A stretch of 64,000 nucleotides of DNA. Source: JBBQNR01 sp038330145 (lineage in GTDB: Bacteria > Actinomycetota > Thermoleophilia > Solirubrobacterales > JBBDJG01). This document shows, piece by piece, positions 8,579-17,378 of the stretch. The stretch is from positions 1 to 64,000 of the forward strand of contig JBBQNR010000003.1 in assembly GCA_038330145.1 (NCBI GenBank), read 5' to 3'. How positions within the stretch are numbered: position 1 is the stretch's first letter; every line of letters begins with the position of its first letter. A program made the position numbers and the translations under genes. A model generated the notes under the pieces. It was not told the origin of the DNA, searched no databases, and worked only from the letters and a program-made list of their open reading frames with translations.

Positions 8579-9615
8579 ACCCGCAGCTGCGTATCGATCC
8601 CCTCACGGGGCTGAAGGTCGTGCTGGCTCCCGGTCGCGCGAAGCGGCCGGACTCATGGCTCGACCAGGGCGCAGCGTCAGCGGAAGGCAGCCGCGCCGCC
8701 GAGGGGGCGCGTGCCCGCGGGCCAGTGCCCGGTTGCCCCTTCTGTGGCGGTCACGAGCACCTGACACCTCCCGAGACCTGGGCGCTGCGGCCGGGAGGCG
8801 GACCGCCAGACTCGGGCGGCTGGCTCGTACGCTCGGTGCCGAACAAGTTCCCGGTGCTGGCGCCCGGCCCGGATGGAGACGTGCCCGACCCGCTCGACGA
8901 GAGCCGCGGTGAGCCGGAGCTGCTGCGCTCCGCGCCCGCCACGGGCGATCACGAGGTCATCGTGCACTGCCCGGAGCACTTCACCACCATGGAGGAGATG
9001 AACCCGGAGCAGTTCGAGACCGCGCTCACAGGCTGGCGCGAGCGCCTGGCCGCCCACTCCGAAGCAGCGTGGGTGCACGTGATGGTGAACTCGGGCAAGA
9101 CCGCCGGCGCATCGCTCGAGCACGCGCACGCGCAGCTCTACGCGCTGCCGTTCGTGCCCGTAATTGCGGCGCGTGAGCGCGAGCGCTTCACGGCGCACAA
9201 TGTTCAAACGGAGGGATCGTGCCTTCTCTGCGACCTTTTGAAGGAGGAGGTGCGCCTGCGCGACCGCGTGATCGCCGTCGACGACCATGCCGTGCTGCTG
9301 GCCCCCTACGCTTCACGCACTCCTTACGAGCTTCAGCTGGTGCCGCGCAGGCACACGGGCAGCTTCGTCGACGCCGAGCCGCTCGAGGCCGCCCTGCTGC
9401 TCGACGGGCTGCTGCGCCTGAAGCGGGTGCTCGGCTCCTCACCGCCGTTGAACATGTGGCTGCGCACGGCGCCGCGCGGCGCGGCGCACTATCACTGGCG
9501 CATAGACGTGGTGCCTCGCCTGACCCAGCTGGCGGGGCTGGAGCTCGGCGCCGGCATCGGCGTCAACGTGCAGGCGCCCGAGCGGGCGGCCTCGGACTTG
9601 CGCGACGCCGGCTAG
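8575..9615 (+). CDS. Galactose-1-phosphate uridylyltransferase-like protein (HIT superfamily)
   Basis: About 346 residues if started at CTG 8575. The first conventional start (GTG 8620) would cut through the typical GalT N-terminus: LRIDPLTGLKVVLAPGRAKRP begins upstream of it, and no ATG, GTG or TTG is available in frame before 8620. CTG overlapping the slipin stop is the simplest start. Zinc-type Cys54 and Cys57 (CPFC), SVPNKFP and the catalytic-type histidine segment EHAHAQ (183-187) are visible. GalT enzymes exchange UMP between UDP-glucose and galactose-1-phosphate. HAHAQ in place of HPHGQ and the lack of other Leloir genes leave the real substrate open. Confidence 0.8.
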   Translation: MNPQLRIDPLTGLKVVLAPGRAKRPDSWLDQGAASAEGSRAAEGARARGPVPGCPFCGGHEHLTPPETWALRPGGGPPDSGGWLVRSVPNKFPVLAPGPDGDVPDPLDESRGEPELLRSAPATGDHEVIVHCPEHFTTMEEMNPEQFETALTGWRERLAAHSEAAWVHVMVNSGKTAGASLEHAHAQLYALPFVPVIAARERERFTAHNVQTEGSCLLCDLLKEEVRLRDRVIAVDDHAVLLAPYASRTPYELQLVPRRHTGSFVDAEPLEAALLLDGLLRLKRVLGSSPPLNMWLRTAPRGAAHYHWRIDVVPRLTQLAGLELGAGIGVNVQAPERAASDLRDAG

Positions 9616-9623
9616 CGCTGGCT

Positions 9624-11132
9624 CTACTTGCTGGTGACGCCGTCTTCGGGCTGAGTACTGGTGACGCCGTCCTCGCGCTTCGCCAGCGAGGCGAGAGCCT
9701 CGACGGCGGCATCGGCCTGCTCGTCCGAGGACTCTTCCGTCGGCTCGGCCTCGGCCGTGAGGTCCGCCGGCAGCTCCGCCGCGGCATAGTCGTGAACGCG
9801 CTTCTCGAGCGCCAGCTCGGCGTCGAAGTCGGCGTCCTCACCGTGGCGGTACCTGACGTCCTTGCCCGACAGCACCTCGATGAAGACCTCGACCAGGTGG
9901 GCGTCGAGCTGCGAGCCTGAGACCCGGCGCAGCTCGCGGATCGCCTCGAAAGACGAGATCGGCTTGCGGTAGGAGTCGCGGGCAGTCATCACGTCGTAGA
10001 TGTCGGAGATGGAGATGATCCGTGACAGCATCGGTATCTCGTCGCCCTTGAGGTGACGCGGATAGCCCTTGCCGTCCATTCGCTCGTGGTGGGCGATGAT
10101 GATCTCGCCGACCGGGCCGTAGCCCTCGATCTGGGACACGATCCTCGCCCCCTGGTAGGGATGCATTCGGATGATGTTCCAGTCCTCCTCGGTGAGCTTG
10201 TTGTCGCCCTTGAGGATGCGGTCGGGGAAGATGAACTTGCCGACGTCGTGCAGCAGGGCCGCGGTGTGGACGAGATCCTGCTCTTCCTCGGAGAAGCCGG
10301 CCGCGCGAGCGATCTCCTTCGAGTAGCGCGCGACAGCCGCGCTGTGGCGCGCGGTCATCCGGTCTCGCAGGTCGAGCGTGTGAAGGAGCGCGCTCAGCAG
10401 GCCGACCTGGAGGCTGGCGAGCTGGCGCGTTCGCCGCTCCAGCTCCTCCGCTCGCTCTTCAGAGACCATCACCTGGCCAAGCAGGTGCTGGAAGGTGAAC
10501 AGCACGACCGCGAACAGCACGATCGCCACCAGGCCGACGCGGTTGTACAGGAAGGCGATCCCGACCGCCATCGTTGCCGCGGCCAGCTCCGATGGCATGA
10601 CCGGAAGCAGGATCCTGCGCACCTGCCCCAAGAACGACGCCCGCTCGACGATCGTGGCGTACACAGCGACGAGCGAGAAGTTCACCGTCAGGGCCATCAT
10701 GAAGACCGCCAACACAAGCAGGTAGAAGAAGCTGTCGTCCTCCATCAGCCCCGTGATTTCGCTCAGTCCCAGGAAGGCAAGGCCACCGAGCAGCGGGAAC
10801 CACGTGTAGGTGACGAGGTTGATCAGGAAGTCGTGAACGGTGTCGCGCCAGCGCAACCAGCCGACGGCGATCGTCACAACTCCGATCGCGGCCGCGGGTG
10901 TTCCGCCCAGGAACACGATCGCCAGCACCAGCGCCAGGAAGCTGCCCGAGATCTTGATCTTGCCCACCGTCTCGACCGCGCGCAGGTCGCTGAGAGCCGA
11001 GAAGGCCAGCAGGGTGAAGAAGAGCGGCAGGTCCCAGTCCGCGGCGCCCGCCTGGAAAATCGCGAGCGCGACCGCGCCGGCCAGCATTGCCAGCTCGACC
11101 GCTAGTACAGCTCGGTTTGGGCGTGCGGCCAG
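9624..11132 (-). CDS. Membrane HD-GYP domain protein (candidate c-di-GMP phosphodiesterase)
   Basis: The N-terminal half holds about eight hydrophobic segments; the second half is an HD-GYP domain with LLHDVGKF, MHPYQGA and HHERMDGKGYP. HD-GYP proteins hydrolyse cyclic di-GMP; the metal-binding HD and the GYP motif are intact. The tail is acidic and Ala-rich with a repeated EDGVTS. ATG 11087 has no ribosome binding site, whereas in-frame CTG 11132 is preceded by GGAGG with a 7-nt spacer and extends the protein to MAARPNRAVLAVELA. I therefore place the start there, giving 502 residues. It is divergent from the MFS gene. A c-di-GMP-type riboswitch occurs at 59.2 kb in the same window. Confidence 0.87.
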   Translation of the reverse strand: MAARPNRAVLAVELAMLAGAVALAIFQAGAADWDLPLFFTLLAFSALSDLRAVETVGKIKISGSFLALVLAIVFLGGTPAAAIGVVTIAVGWLRWRDTVHDFLINLVTYTWFPLLGGLAFLGLSEITGLMEDDSFFYLLVLAVFMMALTVNFSLVAVYATIVERASFLGQVRRILLPVMPSELAAATMAVGIAFLYNRVGLVAIVLFAVVLFTFQHLLGQVMVSEERAEELERRTRQLASLQVGLLSALLHTLDLRDRMTARHSAAVARYSKEIARAAGFSEEEQDLVHTAALLHDVGKFIFPDRILKGDNKLTEEDWNIIRMHPYQGARIVSQIEGYGPVGEIIIAHHERMDGKGYPRHLKGDEIPMLSRIISISDIYDVMTARDSYRKPISSFEAIRELRRVSGSQLDAHLVEVFIEVLSGKDVRYRHGEDADFDAELALEKRVHDYAAAELPADLTAEAEPTEESSDEQADAAVEALASLAKREDGVTSTQPEDGVTSK

Positions 11133-11203
11133 GGTAGAACCTCCAGTTTCGGCCCGGTCCGTCTCTATCGACGCGCCGGGTTTCGTGCTTTAGGAGGAGG
11201 TGT

Positions 11204-11249
11204 GCCCTTAGCCGAAAGGGCGCTCCGGAAGCGACCGGAGCGCCCTTTT
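11204..11249. terminator. Strong 14-bp hairpin with a competing upstream hairpin; orphan terminator/attenuator
   Basis: Stem 11215-11228 pairs perfectly with 11235-11248 around a 6-nt loop and is followed by TTTT on the plus strand. An alternative small hairpin pairs 11204-11209 with 11216-11221 and would disrupt it. The flanking genes diverge, so it cannot be the ordinary terminator of either. It may end an unannotated RNA on either strand or act as an attenuator in the MFS leader. Confidence 0.55.
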
Positions 11250-11454
11250 CAGGCACTGCTACAGACTTATCTGCGGAAGCCCAACTCTTGCACCTCCAGG
11301 ACGCTAGACGCCACTGCGTTGCCTGGCCATGCGGCCAAGCGCGGCGTAATCTCTTGCAACGGGAAGACGCCGTCAAGCCGCAGCGGGAGCGATGAAACAT
11401 GCGCTGCAGCGGATTATGTCGACCCGGCGGCCGACAGCCGACGGGCGGGGCGCC

Positions 11455-11460
11455 TAGCCT
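11455..11460 (+). promoter_or_regulatory. Candidate -10 box TAGCCT for the MFS gene (leaderless)
   Basis: TAGCCT ends eight nucleotides before ATG 11469 and there is no Shine-Dalgarno sequence between them. Confidence 0.4.
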
Positions 11461-11468
11461 CTACCGCC

Positions 11469-12767
11469 ATGTGGCCTGCCCTGGCTCCGCTTCGGCTGCC
11501 CGGCTTTCGCAGGCTGGCGCTGGCGTACAACGTCAACGAGCTCGGCAACTGGCTCGGCGAGATCGCGCTGGCAGTGCTGGTCTTCGACCAGACCGGAAAC
11601 GCACTGGCCACGGCGGCGCTGTTCGTCGGAATGCAGTTCGTGCCGGCCGTCTTCGCTCAGGGTCTCGTCGCCCGCATCGAGGTGACGGGCAGCAAGATCG
11701 GGCTGCCACTCGTGTACGCGGGAGAGGGTGCGACCTTTCTCGCCCTGGCCGCGATGGCGGACGACTTCCTGCTGCCGGTGGTGATCGCGCTGGCCGCGGT
11801 CGACGGCACGTTGGCGCTGGCGGGCCGCTCCTTCACGCGCGCCGCGGTGGCGGCGGTGCTTGCTCCATCAGGGCAGCTGCGGGAAGGCAACGCCATCATC
11901 AACGTCGGCTTCACGGCCGCCGGGGCGCTCGGACCACTCCTGGCGGGGCTGGTCGTGGCGGGGATCGGAGCCCGCGAGGCGCTGCTGCTGGATGCAGCCT
12001 CATTCTTCCTCGTCGCGCTGCTTCTGGTCGCGGCGCGGTCGGTGCCGAGCGTGAAGGCGGAGCCGCAGCCGTGGCAGGAGCGGCTGCGGGAAGGCCTCGC
12101 CTATGTCGGGCGGCACCCGATCCTCAAGCGCCTGCTGGTGGCTCAGGCCGCGGCGTTCGTCTTCTTCGCCGCGGTGATCCCGATCGAGATCGTCTACGCG
12201 AAGGAGACACTCGACGCCGGCAACTCCGGCTACGGAACGCTGCTGGCATCGTGGGGAGTCGGCATGGTGGTCGGCAGCCTGGTGTTCGCGGCCGCCCGTA
12301 ACACCTCCCTGAGCCTGTTGCTGTTCTGGAGCACGATCATCGTTGGCGCGGCCTACCTTGCAATGGCAGGAGCCCAGACCCTATTGCTCGCCTGTCTGGC
12401 CGCGTCGCTCGGCGGGCTCGGCAACGGGGTCCAGTGGGTGGCGGTCATGAGCGCCATCCAGGGCCTGACGACGGAGCAATACCAGGCCCGGGTCGTGGCC
12501 CTGCTGGAGTCGAGCGGTTTTGCGATGCCCGGGATTGGCTTCATGCTTGGGGGCGTGGTGGCCTATCTGATCGACCCGCGAGCAACCTTCGTGGTCGCCG
12601 GCGTCGGCGTGTTGGTGGTGGTCGCAATCGCCGCGCCGCTGCTGCGAAGGACCGACTGGCCCGAGACCGGCGAGGCCCCCGAGGATGCCCTCGCGGTGGC
12701 TGCGGAATCACCGTTTGCGGGCCAGGCCATCCGGCCCCAGGCCGCGCCCGACGCGGGGGATAGCTGA
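11469..12767 (+). CDS. MFS transporter
   Basis: A 432-residue integral membrane protein with about 11-12 hydrophobic helices in two halves, starting WPALAPLRLPGFRRLALAYN. LPGFRRL...NELGNWLGEIALAVLVFDQTGNA resembles the MFS_3 (enterobactin exporter-like) family found across Actinobacteria, and the central loop EPQPWQERLREGL separates the two six-helix bundles. These proteins are usually proton-driven drug or metabolite exporters; the substrate is unknown. ATG 11469 was preferred over the upstream GTG 11202 because it begins the family's normal N-terminus and has a TAGCCT box just before it. The next gene follows after 5 nt and may be co-transcribed. Confidence 0.87.
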   Translation: MWPALAPLRLPGFRRLALAYNVNELGNWLGEIALAVLVFDQTGNALATAALFVGMQFVPAVFAQGLVARIEVTGSKIGLPLVYAGEGATFLALAAMADDFLLPVVIALAAVDGTLALAGRSFTRAAVAAVLAPSGQLREGNAIINVGFTAAGALGPLLAGLVVAGIGAREALLLDAASFFLVALLLVAARSVPSVKAEPQPWQERLREGLAYVGRHPILKRLLVAQAAAFVFFAAVIPIEIVYAKETLDAGNSGYGTLLASWGVGMVVGSLVFAAARNTSLSLLLFWSTIIVGAAYLAMAGAQTLLLACLAASLGGLGNGVQWVAVMSAIQGLTTEQYQARVVALLESSGFAMPGIGFMLGGVVAYLIDPRATFVVAGVGVLVVVAIAAPLLRRTDWPETGEAPEDALAVAAESPFAGQAIRPQAAPDAGDS

Positions 12768-12772
12768 GCACG

Positions 12773-13402
12773 ATGCCTCCGACCAGCCGTCCCATTCCCC
12801 GCTTCGTCGCCGAGCCTCCTCACGAACTGGAGCCCTATGGCCGCTGGCGGGAGACACTCGAGCAGCACTTCAGGACGGCGTGCGAGGCGATCGAGACCGA
12901 TGAGCAGCTGGGGGCCGCCGGCGAGATGATCTGGTTTCCGGAGCGCAGCCACGGCGGTCGCGTCTACATCCCCGCGAGCTGCGATACGGCTGAGGGCTAC
13001 GAGCTGTTCGGCTACGTCTCCTTCGTCCGCTCGGCCTCCTCGCCGGACCCCGGTGACTTTTTCGTGCAGGTGGACTACACGTCGGAGACGGCGGCGCGCA
13101 ACCCGGGCTGGACCATGGACCTCAACGACGAGGTGATCGGCCCGTGGAAGGGGCCCGGAAAGGCGGAGGGCGACCTCACGCTCGTTTGGGGCACGCCACT
13201 CGTTCCCGGCGGCACGGTCGCGACCGCGGAGCTGGGGCCGGACACGGTCGACCAGTGTGCGCTTGTTCAGAGCGACGGCTTCACCCTGATCGCGCTGGAC
13301 GCCGTCAAGGGCCTCGGCGATGACGACTACCTGGAGGTCAAGCTGTGGAACAGGAACGGCGACCTGCTTGCGACCGAGAGCCTCTACGAGGCCGGGGACT
13401 GA
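12773..13402 (+). CDS. Conserved hypothetical protein
   Basis: A soluble 209-residue acidic protein with no signal peptide or membrane segment. I do not recognise a named domain. The middle part is rich in beta-like strands (FFVQVDYTSE, LTLVWGTPLVPGGTVATAEL, CALVQSDGFTLIALDAV) and the C-terminus YLEVKLWNRNGDLLATESLYE looks like a compact beta domain. Codon use matches the neighbours, and it follows the MFS gene by 5 nt, so it is very likely a real gene and may belong to the same transcript. No function is assigned. Confidence 0.75.
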   Translation: MPPTSRPIPRFVAEPPHELEPYGRWRETLEQHFRTACEAIETDEQLGAAGEMIWFPERSHGGRVYIPASCDTAEGYELFGYVSFVRSASSPDPGDFFVQVDYTSETAARNPGWTMDLNDEVIGPWKGPGKAEGDLTLVWGTPLVPGGTVATAELGPDTVDQCALVQSDGFTLIALDAVKGLGDDDYLEVKLWNRNGDLLATESLYEAGD

Positions 13403-13575
13403 TGAGCGTCCAACCGGCGCGAAGCGCTTCGGAGTAACTACACTTGACCGCAGAAGCAAGGGGAAGAGAGCACGTCACTGGTAACACGAGGCAAGAGGGC
13501 AATCTCCGCTACCCGCGAAGTAGTTCTGTCGGGGTTGATTGACCGATAGCCGGCGGCGCTGTTGACATACGCGAA

Positions 13576-14541
13576 GTGGCGGGGACGGAGCTTGGCTTCG
13601 GCCCAGGCGCCGAGATCGCGGCGCGCTCCCCGCTGGAGCTGTTCTGGCGACGGCTCAGGGACGACAGGGTCGCGCTGGCCGGCGCGGCTTTCATCGTGCT
13701 GCTGGTCCTCGCCGCGGTACTCGCCCCCCTGCTGGTCAAGCTCGTCGGCACAACGGGCCCGAACGTCCAGAACCCGAGCGAGCTGGACTCGTTCGGAACG
13801 CCGACCGGGCCCAGCGGCGCTCACCCGTTCGGCGTCGACCAGCTCGGCCGCGATCTGTTCGCGCGCGTCCTCTACGGAGCCCGCGTGTCGCTGGAGGTCG
13901 CCATCATCGCGACCGCTCTGTCCGTGGCGATCGGGGTTGTGACCGGGATGATCGCCGGTTACTTCCGCGGTTTGGTCGACACCGGCCTCTCGCGCTTGGT
14001 CGATGTTCTGCTCGCCTTCCCGATCCTGCTGCTCGGAATCGGGCTCGCCTCGGCCTGCTCGCTCGGCAACGGCTGCGCCGGCGGCCTCATCAAACCAGGC
14101 CTCAGCGTCGTCATCTTCGTGATCGCATTCGTGAACTGGACCTACATCTACCGCATCATCCGTGGTCAGGTGCTGTCGCTTCGCGAGAAGGAGTTCGTGG
14201 ACGCCGCGCGCTCGCTGGGGGCATCCGACAGGCGCATCCTGTTCCGCGAGATCCTGCCCAACCTGGTCGCGCCGATCATCGTCTACAGCACACTGGTGAT
14301 TCCTCAGAACGTGCTTTTCGAGGCAGCGCTTTCTTTCCTGGGCGTGGGCGTCCAGCCCCCGAACGCCAGCTGGGGCGCGATGCTGGCCGACGCCACGCAG
14401 ATCTTCGACAGCGCCTGGTGGTACATGGTTTTTCCCGGCACAGCGCTGCTTCTGACCGTGCTCGCCTTCAACCTGCTGGGAGACGGGCTGCACGACGCGC
14501 TGAATCCAAGGGCAGGAAAGTGGTCCCCTCGGGGTAAGTAG
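13576..14541 (+). CDS. ABC transporter permease (DppC/OppC type)
   Basis: A 321-residue permease with an N-terminal helix at about 34-55, then five further helices. The binding-protein-dependent transport signature is present (EFVDAARSLGASDRRILFREILPN, the EAA loop that contacts the ATPase). HPFGVDQLGRDLFARVLYGARVSL is typical of the OppC/DppC N-terminal extension. It forms a heterodimer with the permease at 16425. The gene is first in a five-gene importer operon; having the C-type permease upstream of the binding protein is unusual. GTG 13576 has no clear ribosome binding site. TTGACA lies just 8 nt upstream of it, too close to serve as its -35. Confidence 0.9.
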   Translation: MAGTELGFGPGAEIAARSPLELFWRRLRDDRVALAGAAFIVLLVLAAVLAPLLVKLVGTTGPNVQNPSELDSFGTPTGPSGAHPFGVDQLGRDLFARVLYGARVSLEVAIIATALSVAIGVVTGMIAGYFRGLVDTGLSRLVDVLLAFPILLLGIGLASACSLGNGCAGGLIKPGLSVVIFVIAFVNWTYIYRIIRGQVLSLREKEFVDAARSLGASDRRILFREILPNLVAPIIVYSTLVIPQNVLFEAALSFLGVGVQPPNASWGAMLADATQIFDSAWWYMVFPGTALLLTVLAFNLLGDGLHDALNPRAGKWSPRGK

Positions 14542-14583
14542 AGATGGGGAGAATTGCGACAATTGACACGATTGGAGACTTTA

Positions 14584-16320
14584 ATGACCAAGAAGGCCCT
14601 CACTGTCCTGCTCGCATTGGCGTTCGGCGCCCTCGCCCTGTTGGTGGCCTCCTGCGGAAGCAGCAGTAGCCAGTCGGCGCAGAAGGGCGGCACGCTGAAG
14701 GTGCTCGACACCGCCGGCGGCGTCGACAGCCTCGACCCCGGCTACTGGTACTACCAGACCGACTACCAGGAGCTGGGCGATACCACTCAACGCTGGCTCT
14801 ACGGCTGGAAGCCGCGAGAGACCAAACCGACGCCTGACCTGGCCGAGGCGCTGCCTGAGGTCTCCAACGGTGACAGGACGTACACGGTCAAGATCAAGCC
14901 GGGAATCAAGTACAGCCCGCCACTTCAGAACCGCACCGTCAAGGCTGCCGACGTCAAGTACGCGCTCGAGCGCTGCTTCCTGCCTCAGGTCGGCAACGGC
15001 TACGCGAATGTCTACTACGGGGACATCGAGGGAGTGAAGGCCTACCAGGACGGCAAAGCGAAGGACATCTCCGGGATCGAGACCCCGGACGACACCACGC
15101 TCGTCATCAACACCACCAAGCCGGTGGGGGTTTTGGCCACGGGCGGCGCGCTCGGCATGCCATGCTCGATCCCGGTGCCGAAGGACTACGCCCAGAAATA
15201 CGACGAGGGCAAGCAGTCGACCTACGGCGAGCACCAGGTCTTCACCGGCCCGTACATGATCGAGAACGACGGCAAGGGCAAGATCACCGGCTACAAGACC
15301 GGTCGCAAGCTGACGCTGGTACGCAACCCGAGCTGGGACGCGAAGACCGACTTCAAGCCGGCCAACTTCGACCGCATCGAGATCAAGGGCGGCAACGACG
15401 CAACAGTCGCGGCCAGGCAGACGCTGACCGGCCGTGACCTGTTGAGCGGTGACTACGCCGCTCCCCCGACGCCGGTGCTGAAGCAGGCGCTGTCGTCGCG
15501 CAAGGACCAGATCGAGGTCGAGTCCAGCGGCGGCAACCGCTACATCTCACTCAACACGACGGTCAAGCCACTCGACAACGTCAACGTTCGGCGTGCGATC
15601 AGCGCGGTCATCGACCGCACGGCGCTGCGCCAGACGCGCGGCGGTCCGACGCTCGGAACGCCGGCGACTCACTTCCTCCCGATCGGTATCGCGGGCTTCG
15701 AGGACGCGGGGGGAGAGAAGGGGCCCGGCTTCGACTTCAGCTCGAAGCCGACCGCCAACGTGCCGCTGGCGATGGACTACATGAAGAAGGCCGGCTACAA
15801 GAGCGGCAAGTACGATGGCCCGCCGATCCTGACGATCGCCGACAACGAGTCGCCGGCGAAGGAAACCGCGCAGGCATTCCAGTCGCAGGTGGCAAAAATC
15901 GGCCTCAAGCTACAGTACCGCGAGGTGCCGCACGCGACGATGCTGTCGAAGTTCTGCCAGGTGCCGAAGTCCAACACTGCAATCTGCCCGAACCTCGGGT
16001 GGGGCGCGGACTTCTTCTCCGCGCAGAGCTTCATCGACCCACTGTTCAGCGGCAAGAACATCGTGCAATCGGGCAACGTCAACTCCGCCGAGGTCAACGA
16101 CCCGGCGCTGAACCGCAAGATCGACAAGGCCAAGCAGATCACGGACCCGAAGGCGGCCGCCAAGGCCTGGGGTGACCTGGACAAGCAGATCACCAACCAG
16201 GCCTATTTCATCCCATGGCTGTGGGACAACAACGTCGGGCTGCGGTCCAAGAACGCCGTGGGCGTCAGCAGCTTGTTCAACTCCGGCTCCTGGGACTACG
16301 CGTTCAGCGGGTTGAAGTAA
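14584..16320 (+). CDS. ABC transporter substrate-binding lipoprotein (SBP_bac_5 family)
   Basis: ATG 14584 with GGAG 6 nt upstream gives 578 residues. The signal peptide ends in a lipobox (LVASC, Cys24), so the protein is anchored outside the cytoplasmic membrane. GGTLKVLDTAGGVDSLDPGYW is the standard opening of peptide/nickel-binding family 5 proteins, and LNTTVKPLDNVNVRRAISAVIDR is the conserved hinge region. It captures di- or oligopeptides, or related solutes, and delivers them to the two permeases encoded on either side. The specificity cannot be read from the sequence. Frames starting at 14554 are possible but would spoil the signal peptide. Confidence 0.92.
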   Translation: MTKKALTVLLALAFGALALLVASCGSSSSQSAQKGGTLKVLDTAGGVDSLDPGYWYYQTDYQELGDTTQRWLYGWKPRETKPTPDLAEALPEVSNGDRTYTVKIKPGIKYSPPLQNRTVKAADVKYALERCFLPQVGNGYANVYYGDIEGVKAYQDGKAKDISGIETPDDTTLVINTTKPVGVLATGGALGMPCSIPVPKDYAQKYDEGKQSTYGEHQVFTGPYMIENDGKGKITGYKTGRKLTLVRNPSWDAKTDFKPANFDRIEIKGGNDATVAARQTLTGRDLLSGDYAAPPTPVLKQALSSRKDQIEVESSGGNRYISLNTTVKPLDNVNVRRAISAVIDRTALRQTRGGPTLGTPATHFLPIGIAGFEDAGGEKGPGFDFSSKPTANVPLAMDYMKKAGYKSGKYDGPPILTIADNESPAKETAQAFQSQVAKIGLKLQYREVPHATMLSKFCQVPKSNTAICPNLGWGADFFSAQSFIDPLFSGKNIVQSGNVNSAEVNDPALNRKIDKAKQITDPKAAAKAWGDLDKQITNQAYFIPWLWDNNVGLRSKNAVGVSSLFNSGSWDYAFSGLK

Positions 16321-16357
16321 CGACGCCTCAGCGCCCTAACAACGAAGTGATGAGCAC

Positions 16358-16387
16358 GAGGCCCCGGCGCAAGCGCGCCGGGGCCTC
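16358..16387 (+). terminator. Intercistronic 13-bp GC-rich hairpin
   Basis: Stem 16358-16370 pairs with 16375-16387 around AAGC. No U-run follows, so it is more likely an mRNA-stabilising or partial attenuation structure that raises expression of the binding protein relative to the downstream permease and ATPases. Confidence 0.6.
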
Positions 16388-16424
16388 GCTTCACACCGAG
16401 ATCGGGCCCACCAGGTAGGTCGCG

Positions 16425-17378
16425 GTGGTTCGTTACATCATCCGCCGGCTGCTGTGGGTGATCGTGCTGATGATCGCCGTCAGCTTTCTGACCTTCATCA
16501 TCTTCTACACGCTGCCCTCGGCCGACCCGGCCGTGCTGCGCGCCGGCAAGAACCCGGCGCTGGCGGACCAGATCAGGGAGCGGCTGGGGCTGAACGACCC
16601 CTGGTACCAGCAGTACTGGATCTACATGAAGAACCTGGTGCTGCACCAGGACCTCGGCTACAGCTACCAGAGCAACGTGTCGGTCAAGCAGGAGTTGATC
16701 GACCGCCTGCCCGCCTCGTTCTCCGTTGCGATCGGCGCGGCCGTGATCTGGCTTACATCCGGCATCGCGATCGGGACCATCTCCGCCCTGCGGAGCCGTA
16801 CGCTGCTCGACCGCGCGACGATGGGTGCGGCCCTGGTGGCGATATCGGCGCCCGTCTACTGGCTCGGCCTCGTCGCGCTGTATCTGTTCTCCCAAGACAT
16901 CGGCAAGTTCCACCTCTTCATGGGAGCGGGCAGCTACGTGCCGTTCTCGCAGGATCCATGGCTGTGGTTCGGCTCGCTGATCATGCCCTGGTTCGTGCTG
17001 GCGGCGTCGTTCTCGGCCTTCTATGCGCGCCTGCTGCGCGGCAACATGATCGAGGTGATGGGCGAGGACTACATCCGCACTGCACGGGCGAAAGGACTGC
17101 GAGAGCGAAGCGTGGTGCGTCACGGGCTGCGAAGCGCGATCACGCCCGTCGTGACGGCCGCCGGCCTCGATATCGGCGTCCTGCTGGGCGGCACGATCCT
17201 GGTAGAGACCGTGTTCAACATCCCCGGGGTCGGCAGGCTCTCGTACGAGGCGATCCAGAACGCCGACCTGCCGCTGATCCAGGGCACCGTGCTGCTGGGA
17301 GCCTTCTTCATCATTCTCGCCAACCTGGTCGTGGACGTCGCCTACGCGTACCTCGATCCGCGGGTTAGGTACTCGTGA
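16425..17378 (+). CDS. ABC transporter permease (DppB/OppB type)
   Basis: A 317-residue six-helix permease. The N-terminus VRYIIRRLLWVIVLMIAVSFLTF and the following periplasmic loop with LGLNDPWYQQYW are typical of OppB/DppB. The EAA loop is EDYIRTARAKGLRERSVVRHGLRSA, and GGTILVETVFNIPGVGRLSYEAI is the conserved C-terminal segment. It pairs with the permease at 13576. AGGTAGGT upstream may serve as ribosome binding site for GTG 16425. Its TGA overlaps the GTG of the first ATPase gene (GTGA), so translation is coupled. Confidence 0.92.
   Translation: MVRYIIRRLLWVIVLMIAVSFLTFIIFYTLPSADPAVLRAGKNPALADQIRERLGLNDPWYQQYWIYMKNLVLHQDLGYSYQSNVSVKQELIDRLPASFSVAIGAAVIWLTSGIAIGTISALRSRTLLDRATMGAALVAISAPVYWLGLVALYLFSQDIGKFHLFMGAGSYVPFSQDPWLWFGSLIMPWFVLAASFSAFYARLLRGNMIEVMGEDYIRTARAKGLRERSVVRHGLRSAITPVVTAAGLDIGVLLGGTILVETVFNIPGVGRLSYEAIQNADLPLIQGTVLLGAFFIILANLVVDVAYAYLDPRVRYS

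Larger units (their letters stand above)
11133..11468. other. 336-nt intergenic region between divergent genes
   Basis: No convincing CDS is seen here. It holds the Shine-Dalgarno site of the HD-GYP gene (GGAGG, 11144-11140), a perfect AGGAGGAGGT at 11191-11201 on the plus strand not matched to an obvious start, two overlapping hairpins at 11204-11248, and the TAGCCT box of the MFS gene. A reading frame from GTG 11202 runs into the MFS gene, but its 89-codon extension looks non-coding. Confidence 0.6.

Noticed and set aside
8575..8620. Frameshift at the start of the GalT-like gene
   Set aside because: The N-terminal motif is intact in the same frame as the rest, so no shift is needed; only the start codon is unusual.
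11202..11468. N-terminal extension of the MFS gene from GTG 11202 behind AGGAGGAGGT
   Set aside because: The extension is low in hydrophobic residues, crosses a 14-bp hairpin and does not fit the family N-terminus. The SD-like sequence is also too close to the GTG.
13562..13567. TTGACA just before the first permease gene as a -35 box
   Set aside because: It lies 8 nt from the chosen GTG, leaving no room for a -10 and transcription start unless the real start is further downstream, which family alignment does not favour.
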